NCBI GenBank assembly: GCA_035294465.1
Contig: DATGKW010000242.1
Span: 1-5,181, forward strand
Reading direction: 5' to 3'
Source: Paraktedonobacter sp035294465
Lineage (GTDB): Bacteria > Chloroflexota > Ktedonobacteria > Ktedonobacterales > Ktedonobacteraceae
DNA: 5,181 bases
Part shown: positions 1 to 5,181 of the stretch, piece by piece
Numbering within the stretch: position 1 is the first letter of the stretch
How the letters are laid out: every line of letters starts with the position of its first letter
Notes under the pieces: generated by a model
Database searches by the model: none
Told to the model about the DNA's origin: nothing
What the model saw: only the letters and a program-made list of their open reading frames with translations
Translations under genes and position numbers: made by a program

Positions 1-15
1 GGCTGAGCCTTCTGT

Positions 16-21
16 TATAAT
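16..21 (+). promoter_or_regulatory. Possible -10 box upstream of the kinase gene
   Basis: A perfect TATAAT lies 99 bases before the preferred kinase start. A matching -35 element would fall off the left edge of the window, so only half of the promoter can be judged. If real, transcription would begin near position 28 and give a leader of about 90 bases. The rest of the leader shows only a short AGCTATA direct repeat (78-84 and 89-95, 11 bases apart). Confidence 0.3.
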
Positions 22-120
22 CTGTAAAGAGATAGGGTATGAAATCTGGCTGCGAATTCGGCCCAGAGTGGGAAGTAAGCTATATTAGAGCTATAGGTGT
101 TTTTTAGAATAGAGAAGTAT

Positions 121-1452
121 ATGCAACACTCGTCTCTGGTGCTTTTCTGTGACGAATGCGGTCTAGCCAACGATCCAACGGCTACCCACTGTTCTGCCTG
201 CCAGCATCCGCTTGCTTATAAGCTCAGTACAGCCAGTACGCCGGTTGCGCCTATCACGATTGCGCCGCCACCTGTGCGCGAAGTGACTCCAGGCCCCCTT
301 TTCGCAACAAGCAGCCAGGCCATACCCTTGCTACCATCTGTACTGCACCACAATACCTCTGGCGATTTGCGCCCTGGTACTGTCCTGAACCGGCGCTACA
401 AAATCCGCGAAGAGATCGGGCGCGGCGGCTTCTCCGTTGTTTATCGCGCAACAGACCTGGACGCCAGTTGCCGCGATGTCGCGATCAAACGCATCCAGCT
501 CAGCTCGCTTACCCCCCGCCAGATCATTGACGCGACTGAAACTTTCAATCGTGAGATCACGATGCTGGCGCGTCTCAGAGGTATTAACGGCATTCCGACA
601 TTCTATGAGCACCTGACCGACGCAGAAAACTGGTATCTGATCACGCAGTACATTGAAGGGCAAACACTGGAGGATCATCTGCAAAAAAAACCTGATGGGT
701 ATTTTGACGAGAAAGAAACCTGCGAGATGGGCATCGCTATTGCGCAGCTTATGCAGGAATTACATAGGCTTGATCCGCCAGTCATTTTTCGCGATCTCAA
801 GCCGGCTAACATTATGCTCACGCCTAATAACGGCTTCTTCCTGATCGACTTTGGGATTGCGCGCAACTTTACGCCCGGCAAAACCAGAGATACCACGCCC
901 CTCGGTTCACCTGGCTATGCTCCACCGGAGCAGTACGGACGCGGCCAGACCAACGAGCGCTCGGACATTTATAGCCTGGGCGCGACCTTGCAAACTATGC
1001 TCACCGGGCGCGATCCTTTAGAATTGCGCGCGGGCGAACCACCGCGCAATCCCCGACCTCCATCGCACGCCATGCGCAAATTACTCGATGACATGCTCTC
1101 ATCCGAGGTCTCGCGGCGTCCGGCCACTATGGCGCAGGTCGAACGGCAACTGAAAGCCCGCCTGGAGCGGATTCAGATGGTTCCCCAATCTTCGTACCTG
1201 CTGGGCCTGATAGCGGGAATAATCATCGCGGTGATAGGTTCGAGCTTCGTCTTCGGAGGCTCCTCGGCAGGCGCGTTCATCTGGCTCTGCTGGCCGGTCA
1301 CTCTGGCCATTCGCTCCATCTGGATACGCCTGAAGAAGAAACTAAGGGTCCAGAAGGTCTCACAGCGGTTCTTCACCTTTGGCGTCTTCACTACCTTGTT
1401 GCCCTTTCTGCTGCTCTGGTTTGCGCACGTATCCTGGAACTGGCCATTTTGA
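121..1452 (+). CDS. Membrane Ser/Thr protein kinase with N-terminal zinc ribbon
   Basis: A eukaryotic-type (Hanks) kinase that should phosphorylate Ser/Thr on unknown partners at the inner face of the membrane. Numbered from ATG 121 (443 aa): a zinc ribbon with Cys10, Cys13, Cys24 and Cys27; a Pro/Thr-rich linker to about 80; then the kinase domain at about 92-350. It has the glycine loop GRGGFSVVY, the VAIK lysine (123), an alpha-C glutamate (about 145), the catalytic loop FRDLKPAN (Asp225, Asn230), DFG (Asp243), the activation segment GSPGYAPPEQYG, SDIYSLG and the late SRRPA arginine. HRD has Phe for His and APE reads PPE; both occur in active bacterial kinases. Three hydrophobic helices follow (about 358-380, 384-402, 418-438), with no PASTA or other extracellular sensor domain. 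An in-frame GTG at 97 would add 8 residues but has no ribosome site. ATG 121 has only a weak, close GAGAAG and is preferred because it starts just before the zinc ribbon. The substrate is unknown. Confidence 0.93.
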   Translation: MQHSSLVLFCDECGLANDPTATHCSACQHPLAYKLSTASTPVAPITIAPPPVREVTPGPLFATSSQAIPLLPSVLHHNTSGDLRPGTVLNRRYKIREEIGRGGFSVVYRATDLDASCRDVAIKRIQLSSLTPRQIIDATETFNREITMLARLRGINGIPTFYEHLTDAENWYLITQYIEGQTLEDHLQKKPDGYFDEKETCEMGIAIAQLMQELHRLDPPVIFRDLKPANIMLTPNNGFFLIDFGIARNFTPGKTRDTTPLGSPGYAPPEQYGRGQTNERSDIYSLGATLQTMLTGRDPLELRAGEPPRNPRPPSHAMRKLLDDMLSSEVSRRPATMAQVERQLKARLERIQMVPQSSYLLGLIAGIIIAVIGSSFVFGGSSAGAFIWLCWPVTLAIRSIWIRLKKKLRVQKVSQRFFTFGVFTTLLPFLLLWFAHVSWNWPF

Positions 1453-1497
1453 CGAGCTGATTTGCTTCCTGTGAGCAGATACCCCTTACAAAAAAGG

Positions 1498-1542
1498 GGA
1501 GCAAGCAACATCTGGCCCGGTAGAATCTATGTTGCTTGCTCC
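1498..1542 (-). terminator. Hairpin terminator between converging genes
   Basis: The arms 1498-1511 and 1529-1542 form a perfect 14-bp inverted repeat (GGAGCAAGCAACAT and its complement) around a 17-base loop. Read on the - strand it is followed by CC and then six T (complement of 1490-1495), a good intrinsic terminator starting 4 bases after the yqeY stop. On the + strand the tail is only moderately T-rich (TCTCTTATTCTGATT), so it may also stop kinase transcription, less efficiently. A smaller hairpin CCCCTT/AAGGGG (1482-1487 with 1494-1499) overlaps its left foot. Confidence 0.85.
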
Positions 1543-1546
1543 TCTC

Positions 1547-2041
1547 TTATTCTGATTCCTCTGATTGTGTCATCTCTCGCACAAGCTGATTCACTGCCTT
1601 GCCATCGGCCTTCCCGCGCGTGGCTCTGGCGGCAAGCGGCATCACCGCCTTGAACTCCTTGCCGTGTTGAGCGATCAGGTCGGCGATCAGCGCACGCAAC
1701 TCAGCCTCGCTCATATAGGCACCAGCGAGATAGCCCTGCAAAATCTCCGCTTCGCGCTGCTCCCTGACAACCAGTTCGTCGCGTCTGGCCTGTTTATACA
1801 GTTCGATAGCCTGGTTGCGCTTTTTGATCTCTTGCTCCAGAACTCTGTAGCAATCCGCCTCCGTAAGCTCCTTACCAAACTCAGGATTTTTGCGATCCGT
1901 GCGGGCAACCTCCAGGTTGTGAATTGCGCCAAGCGCCATTCGCAGGGTATCCAGGCGCAGCTGATCCCTGCTCCGCTGCGCCTCCTGCATATCTTTGCGC
2001 AACTGCTGTTCTACAGGAAATTCCTGTCGTGCCTCTGCCAT
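1547..2041 (-). CDS. yqeY: GatB/YqeY domain-containing protein
   Basis: A 164-residue all-helical cytosolic protein of the YqeY family, related to the tRNA-binding C-terminal domain of the GatB amidotransferase subunit. The family's own role is not settled, though a link to tRNA or aminoacyl-tRNA is usually assumed. Family signatures are present in order: LRLDTLRMALGAIHNLEV (about 28-45), LTEADCYRVLEQEIKKRNQA with IELYKQARRDEL (about 59-90), AEILQGYLAGAYMSEAELRAL (about 98-118), and the C-terminal motif RGKADGKAVNQLV (about 142-154). Length is close to the usual 150. The frame stays open upstream to 2098, but ATG 2041 is chosen because it has AGAGAGG five bases upstream and because the promoter's predicted transcription start (near 2080) lies downstream of the longer start. 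It appears monocistronic, ending at the terminator just beyond its stop. Confidence 0.94.
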   Translation of the reverse strand: MAEARQEFPVEQQLRKDMQEAQRSRDQLRLDTLRMALGAIHNLEVARTDRKNPEFGKELTEADCYRVLEQEIKKRNQAIELYKQARRDELVVREQREAEILQGYLAGAYMSEAELRALIADLIAQHGKEFKAVMPLAARATRGKADGKAVNQLVREMTQSEESE

Positions 2042-2046
2042 AAAAA

Positions 2047-2053
2047 CCTCTCT
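2047..2053 (-). promoter_or_regulatory. Ribosome binding site of yqeY
   Basis: AGAGAGG on the - strand, separated by five T from ATG 2041. It fixes the start and argues against the 19-codon upstream extension. Confidence 0.8.
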
Positions 2054-2086
2054 CTTTGCTAAGACGCTCTCTGCACTTACCTCACG

Positions 2087-2115
2087 ATTATAGAGCAATG
2101 TTTGCGATTTGACAA
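2087..2115 (-). promoter_or_regulatory. Sigma-70-type promoter of yqeY
   Basis: On the - strand, TTGTCA (2115-2110; one mismatch to TTGACA) and a perfect TATAAT (2092-2087) are separated by exactly 17 bases. Transcription would start near 2080 and give a leader of about 40 bases before ATG 2041. It is the best promoter in the window and suggests steady, housekeeping-type expression. Confidence 0.85.
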
Positions 2116-2238
2116 GTATTTATGGCACCTCAACGCCAGGAGTATCTGGCTATTCAAACAACAGATAGCTTTTTGGACAGATTTCTGGTATTAATATTGA
2201 TAGAAAAGAATATCTTTCCTGAAGGGATGTTTCAAGAT

Positions 2239-2252
2239 ACCTGCAAGCAGGT
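2239..2252. promoter_or_regulatory. Inverted repeat, possible operator
   Basis: ACCTGC-AA-GCAGGT is a perfect 6+6 dyad 46 bases upstream of the start of the 227-residue protein gene. The symmetry and position fit an operator for a dimeric regulator or a small RNA hairpin in the leader. The two-base centre makes a DNA-binding site somewhat likelier than a hairpin. No regulator gene is in the window. Confidence 0.35.
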
Positions 2253-2282
2253 GAGAAATCTCTCGGCATATTCTATGATCCA

Positions 2283-2289
2283 AAGGAGG
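2283..2289 (+). promoter_or_regulatory. Ribosome binding site deciding the 2299 start
   Basis: AAGGAGG, a near-perfect Shine-Dalgarno sequence, with a nine-base spacer to ATG 2299. This makes the internal ATG, not the ATG at 2122, the start of the gene. Confidence 0.88.
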
Positions 2290-2298
2290 CAAGACAGT

Positions 2299-2982
2299 AT
2301 GGATACTGATACGATCAAAGTTCATACGACGCAGTTACAGACTTCCTCTCAAACAGCGAAAACCGGGTCTGCTGACACGAAAAACCTCAGTAATGATATG
2401 GGGACCGCGATCTCCGATGTGGTAAGCGCCCTGGCAAGCGTCGATGTTCTCGCCGCTGTTGGCGGAGCATTGGAGACCTTTAACACGGGTCTGATGGCGA
2501 CGCTGGAATGCTTCGCCCTGGGCTTGCAGGTGATCGATAGCGGCCTGCGAATCTCAGCCGAGGCTTTTAAAGGTCTGGATGCAAAGCTGGCCAGCACCTT
2601 CTCGACTCTGGAGGGTCGGCTTGGCTACTACACAGGTTATGAGACCACTTTCACCATGCCTACCGTCCATGTTCCCACCGGCCCGATCACCCTCAAGACC
2701 ACTACTCTTTCTTACCAACTTCCGCCTCAGCACCAGTCGTTCTGGGGAAGCGTTGGAAGCTTTTTCTCAGGCGTGGGGCACTTTATCGCTCATCACGCGC
2801 TGCAAGTTGGAGCCGTACTTGGCGCTGCCGTAATGGTAGCCGGAGGAATTATCCTGACACCTGAAACCGGGGGCCTATCAGACGTAGGAGCTGTCGATGG
2901 GGCCGCGGCTTTGCTAGATGCGGCAGGCGTGGCCAGCATACCAGAAGGAGCAACACAAGCAACATTCGCATTAGCGGCGTAG
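2299..2982 (+). CDS. Putative EspC/WXG100-like protein with hydrophobic C-terminal half
   Basis: A 227-residue protein that I do not recognise as a named family member. Residues 1-105 look mainly helical, with two long Ala/Leu/Ser-rich segments (about 28-55 and 58-105). The second ends GLRISAEAFKGLDAKLA, which resembles the end of actinobacterial EspC-type ESX proteins; Phe90-x3-Asp94 sits where those carry the type VII secretion signal YxxxD/E. Residues 112-145 are Thr/Pro-rich and probably extended. Then comes an aromatic, Gly-rich stretch (FWGSVGSFFSGVGHF, 148-162), a hydrophobic helix (about 167-187) and an acidic, Ala-rich tail. There is no signal peptide and no WXG motif. It is followed after 80 bases by a second large protein gene on the same strand, probably the same operon. 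Export or membrane action is inference; a phage-like or purely structural protein is the alternative. Confidence 0.72.
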   Translation: MDTDTIKVHTTQLQTSSQTAKTGSADTKNLSNDMGTAISDVVSALASVDVLAAVGGALETFNTGLMATLECFALGLQVIDSGLRISAEAFKGLDAKLASTFSTLEGRLGYYTGYETTFTMPTVHVPTGPITLKTTTLSYQLPPQHQSFWGSVGSFFSGVGHFIAHHALQVGAVLGAAVMVAGGIILTPETGGLSDVGAVDGAAALLDAAGVASIPEGATQATFALAA

Positions 2983-3050
2983 TGGACTATGCTCTACCCT
3001 GGAGGCGAACGCATAGACGCGCGGAAAAGAGTACGTAAAGATTACCCAGC

Positions 3051-3055
3051 GGAGG
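3051..3055 (+). promoter_or_regulatory. Ribosome binding site of the 445-residue protein
   Basis: GGAGG with a seven-base spacer to ATG 3063. The 80-base gap before the gene (2983-3062) shows no terminator or promoter, which supports co-transcription with the gene upstream. Confidence 0.85.
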
Positions 3056-3062
3056 GAACGAG

Positions 3063-4400
3063 ATGGCAAACCCAACGATTACTATTCCGAATGTCGATCC
3101 CAACCTTGTGCAGAAACTCAATCATGTCGTAAGCGCCATAGAGAGCGCAGTTGGAAAATTCAATGCAGGAAGCAGCGGCATCAACTCCACAAGTACGTCT
3201 GTGAATAGCGCTATCGGAGCTATCGCCGCGAACTCTTCCGGTCAGATGGTCATCGAGCTGACGACGAACTACTGGCCAAACACAAAGAAAGATGGAACCA
3301 AAGCCCACGACGCCCTGGTGGAACTTACTGCACAGTTGAACTCCTTAAAGAGCACGATCAGCGAGAATCTGCCCGCGATCACGACAGGCATGGCAGCGAT
3401 TCAAACTGCTCAGCGCGACGAGTCTAGCTCAACCAAAATAACGCAACAGACGGCAGATAATCTACAAGGCCAGATCAACGGACTGATTACAGCCCTGGCA
3501 GCCATTGCCAGCGCCGCCGGTCCGGTCAGTTCAAAGATCGAGGGCATCAAGATTGGCGGAGCGTGCGCGACAGGTATTCAGCCCGGTGGCCCGTTGCCCA
3601 ATTTTGATAATACCGCGTTGATGACCACCGGAGGAGGACAGCCGCGCCTCTTCGAGGTCGATAGCCAGGGAGAAGCAGCTGAGATAACTCCCGGAGGTGG
3701 GGGCGGAGGCGGCGGTGGTGGGGGCAATGGCGTTGGCACCGGCGGCGACGGCGGCGGCGGCGGCGATAAAGGAGGGAGCTGGTGGCAAACCTTCAAACAG
3801 TGGCTGAGTGAAATGAACAATGCCTGGAAAGCCACAGGAGATGCTGCCTGGCGCAAAGCGTGGTATACAAAACTGCTGGTGGGATATGGCGTCGGCGCGG
3901 CCAATAATATCCTCACCTCCATCATAGCCGGTCACTGGCTGTGGGGTCCATTTGCAACCGGCGGTGCAGCTTCTTTTGCAGCTAACTACGCCCTCGCTGG
4001 TTTGCCATTTCCTGAAAACGCCATAGCCCAAACGCTTATTGGACAGGCAGTCAACGTCGGCACATATGAGATAACGAAAGGGAGCGGCGGATCGAAAACT
4101 CCGTCGAACACTCCAACAACGACAAAGCTCTCAAATGGCTGGACGAAGACCACGCAGCAGTTGCCAAATGGACAAACCGAGACAACCGTTAGTGAGCCAG
4201 ATGGTACCTCGTTGACAACCATTACGTCAAAAAACGGCACAACAGAATTGCTGAAAAATATCGATGGCTCAGGAGAGATGATAGTAACGACAAAGAGTGG
4301 TACGACGGTGACAACCATTAATTCCAATGGACAAACCAGCACCACAAAGTTACCGGCAGGGCAGAAGCCGCCGGTCCTGTTACAAGTTCCTTCTCATTAG
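3063..4400 (+). CDS. Putative exported multi-domain protein: helical head, Gly hinge, NG-repeat tail
   Basis: A 445-residue protein of unrecognised family with clear modular build. Residues 10-160 are predicted helical and low in Cys, like WXG100/LXG-type heads, with a break at NYWPNTKKDG (69-78) but no true WXG. Residues 161-205 are an irregular linker. A polyglycine hinge follows (211-238, including 11 Gly in a row). Residues 239-268 are Trp-rich (six Trp in 28 residues). Residues 269-335 are Gly/Ala-rich and hydrophobic, able to insert in or lie on a membrane. The tail (355-434) holds eight NG/DG/SG/AG turns every 10-11 residues with Thr-rich strands between them. There is no signal peptide and no obvious enzyme motif. 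The head-hinge-C-terminal layout is that of type VII or polymorphic-toxin substrates, but no toxin active site is seen and no immunity gene follows on the same strand. A cell-surface or matrix protein is equally possible. Confidence 0.78.
   Translation: MANPTITIPNVDPNLVQKLNHVVSAIESAVGKFNAGSSGINSTSTSVNSAIGAIAANSSGQMVIELTTNYWPNTKKDGTKAHDALVELTAQLNSLKSTISENLPAITTGMAAIQTAQRDESSSTKITQQTADNLQGQINGLITALAAIASAAGPVSSKIEGIKIGGACATGIQPGGPLPNFDNTALMTTGGGQPRLFEVDSQGEAAEITPGGGGGGGGGGGNGVGTGGDGGGGGDKGGSWWQTFKQWLSEMNNAWKATGDAAWRKAWYTKLLVGYGVGAANNILTSIIAGHWLWGPFATGGAASFAANYALAGLPFPENAIAQTLIGQAVNVGTYEITKGSGGSKTPSNTPTTTKLSNGWTKTTQQLPNGQTETTVSEPDGTSLTTITSKNGTTELLKNIDGSGEMIVTTKSGTTVTTINSNGQTSTTKLPAGQKPPVLLQVPSH
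3693..3776 (+). repeat. Polyglycine-coding low-complexity tract
   Basis: GGN-codon repeats encode about 28 residues that are almost all Gly, with Asn, Asp, Thr, Val and Lys interruptions (residues 211-238 of the 445-residue protein). Third positions vary (GGA, GGT, GGG, GGC), so it is not a simple trinucleotide expansion, although such tracts can still change length by slippage. It probably acts as a flexible hinge between the helical head and the Trp-rich part. Confidence 0.9.
4125..4364 (+). repeat. Eight degenerate NG/DG repeats in the protein tail
   Basis: The tail of the 445-residue protein has turn glycines at residues 359, 370, 381, 392, 402, 413, 423 and 433, that is, spacings of 11, 11, 11, 10, 11, 10 and 10. 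Seven of the eight are preceded by Asn, Asp or Ser (the last by Ala), and most are followed by a Thr-rich strand such as QTETTV or TTVTTI. The pattern fits successive beta-hairpins, as in RHS/YD-like or other extracellular beta-repeat tails. The DNA copies have diverged, so the repeat is seen at protein level only. Confidence 0.8.
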
Positions 4401-4439
4401 CTGAGGAAATGATGCTGGCTCTCTGTATCGCGCATAAGA
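4401..4439. other. Short gap between converging genes, no clear terminator
   Basis: Only 39 bases separate the + operon stop from the - strand TPR gene stop. No stem followed by a T-run is seen on either strand. A 6-bp stem (ACCGGC/GCCGGT, 4352-4357 with 4370-4375) lies inside the coding end of the + gene but lacks a T tail. Transcripts may therefore overlap or depend on Rho. Confidence 0.5.
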
Positions 4440-5181
4440 TCACTCGTTGCCTATACCATTTGCCGGTGCTCCGATTGAACGAAGAGAACTGGCAGTTTCT
4501 GCGAAAGCTTCCGCCTGTTCAGATAGCCCGCGTTCCAGAGAGGCCAGCGCCAGACTGTCAAAAATGACTGACAGTGCCAGGGGATCTGACATCTGGGATC
4601 GCATATAAATACTCATGGCTCGCTGCAGCAACGATTCTGCCATATCGGGCTGCTTCTGAGCCAAGGTAAGCTCCGCCAGCTTGATCAGGCTTGCAGCGAC
4701 ATCCGGGTGGCCAGTACCCAGCGAGCGCTCTCTTATTTCTAAGGCGCGCTGGAGGACTTCGTTTGCCTGTTCAAACCTGTTCTGCTGCATATAAGTGAAT
4801 GCCAGGAGATCCAGGTGTTGCACAGTTTCGGGTCGATCCGAGCCGGACATGCGTTCATAAATAGCAAGCAGATGCTGATAGACCTCTGCGGCCTGCTCCC
4901 ATTTCTCCTGCGCAAGGTCAGTCAGGGCTATTTTTTGCCAGATCTCGACAGCAGTAGGATCAGCCTCGCCGGCTGTCTGCTCCCTGGCTGTGGCCTGCCG
5001 GCGAAGGATCGCCTCGGCCTCCGCGGGCTTTTCCTGGTGCAAATAGACAGTTGCCATCTGCCCCATACATGCCTGCGTCGTACTATCTTCTAACCCCAAT
5101 CTGGCCTCATAGAGAGGCAGCACGCGCTGATAGTATGTCTCCGCCTCAGCAAATTGCCCATTTTCAAGGGAGAAGATAGCC
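4440..5181 (-). CDS. TPR-repeat protein, kinesin light chain type (5' end off window)
   Basis: The C-terminal 246 residues of a larger tetratricopeptide protein. The frame is open to the right edge, and the TPR pattern (GQFAEAETYYQRVLPLYEARLG) already runs before the in-frame GTG at 5123, so that codon is not the start. After this partial unit there are three clear repeats and one weaker one of 42 residues (units beginning TTQAC, TAVEI, ETVQH and DVAAS), then a degenerate last one. The joins GSDRPETV and GTGHPDVAASLIKLAEL are the GxxHPxVA motif of kinesin-light-chain-type TPRs, which in bacteria often sit behind NB-ARC/STAND ATPase or kinase-like domains. Such repeats bind protein partners; no catalytic part is visible here. 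It converges on the + operon and so is not co-transcribed with it. The N-terminal domain lies outside the window and would decide its role. Confidence 0.9.
   Translation of the reverse strand, partial: AIFSLENGQFAEAETYYQRVLPLYEARLGLEDSTTQACMGQMATVYLHQEKPAEAEAILRRQATAREQTAGEADPTAVEIWQKIALTDLAQEKWEQAAEVYQHLLAIYERMSGSDRPETVQHLDLLAFTYMQQNRFEQANEVLQRALEIRERSLGTGHPDVAASLIKLAELTLAQKQPDMAESLLQRAMSIYMRSQMSDPLALSVIFDSLALASLERGLSEQAEAFAETASSLRSIGAPANGIGNE

Larger units (their letters stand above)
2116..2298. other. Leader region upstream of the exported-protein operon
   Basis: About 180 bases between the divergent yqeY promoter and the next + strand start. The + frame is open from an ATG at 2122, but that start has no ribosome site and touches the yqeY -35 box, and the encoded stretch reads as arbitrary sequence. 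The section 2171-2215 is AT-rich and contains an imperfect dyad (2182-2206). No convincing + promoter was found: TGGACA at 2174-2179 has only TATTGA at 15 bases as a partner. The operon's promoter is probably here but cannot be placed. Confidence 0.45.

Noticed and set aside
97..120. GTG start of the kinase at 97
   Set aside because: No Shine-Dalgarno sequence is present and the eight added residues are not part of the zinc ribbon.
1565..2062. 165-codon + strand open frame opposite yqeY
   Set aside because: It lies wholly antisense to a well-supported gene, has no family features and is explained by codon bias of the real gene.
2042..2098. 19-codon extension of YqeY from 2098
   Set aside because: The predicted transcription start near 2080 lies inside it, and ATG 2041 has a good ribosome site.
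2122..2298. 59-codon N-terminal extension of the 227-residue protein from ATG 2122
   Set aside because: It has no ribosome site, it overlaps the yqeY -35 box and its composition is unlike the rest of the protein, whereas ATG 2299 has AAGGAGG at good spacing.
2989..3062. Possible small gene in the 80-base gap between the two operon genes
   Set aside because: The ATG at 2989 lacks a ribosome site and its frame runs into the next gene without family features.
3693..3776. Tandem DNA repeat or CRISPR-like array
   Set aside because: It is simply GGN codons for glycine in a coding frame; there are no regular spacers. No tRNA, rRNA, insertion sequence or CRISPR array was seen anywhere in the window.
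3578..3925. - strand open frame with a polyproline run
   Set aside because: It is the antisense shadow of the polyglycine tract; Gly codons read backwards as Pro.
4352..4375. ACCGGC/GCCGGT stem near the end of the + operon as a terminator
   Set aside because: It is inside coding sequence and not followed by a T-run.

Overview
The window reads as chromosomal DNA from a GC-moderate, spore- or mycelium-type Chloroflexota bacterium (Ktedonobacteria-like). The grounds are a zinc-ribbon plus Ser/Thr kinase plus transmembrane protein, a kinesin-light-chain-type TPR protein with 42-residue repeats, and two consecutive WXG100/EspC-like proteins with no signal peptide. The lineage is inferred from gene style only; no rRNA or marker gene is present.

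Layout, left to right: (1) a + strand membrane Ser/Thr protein kinase with an N-terminal Cys4 zinc ribbon (121-1452); (2) a hairpin terminator at 1498-1542 shared by two converging genes; (3) a - strand GatB/YqeY-domain protein (1547-2041) with a near-consensus sigma-70-type promoter (2087-2115) and a clear Shine-Dalgarno site; (4) a roughly 180-base leader (2116-2298) without a credible gene but with an inverted repeat; (5) two + strand genes, probably one operon, for a 227-residue helical protein with a hydrophobic C-terminal half (2299-2982) and a 445-residue multi-part protein (3063-4400); (6) a - strand TPR protein (4440 to beyond the right edge), converging on the operon across only 39 bases.

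The kinase and YqeY genes are ordinary accessory and housekeeping genes. The part worth a second look is the pair at 2299-4400. The first protein has a helical N-terminal region ending in a motif like the actinobacterial type VII (ESX) secretion signal, then a Trp/Phe/Gly-rich stretch and a membrane-compatible helix. The second has a helical head, a polyglycine hinge, a tryptophan-rich segment, a hydrophobic Gly/Ala domain and a tail of eight regular 10-11-residue NG/DG repeats. Together they look like a candidate exported or surface-acting pair. No secretion machinery, toxin catalytic motif or immunity gene is visible, so this remains an inference.
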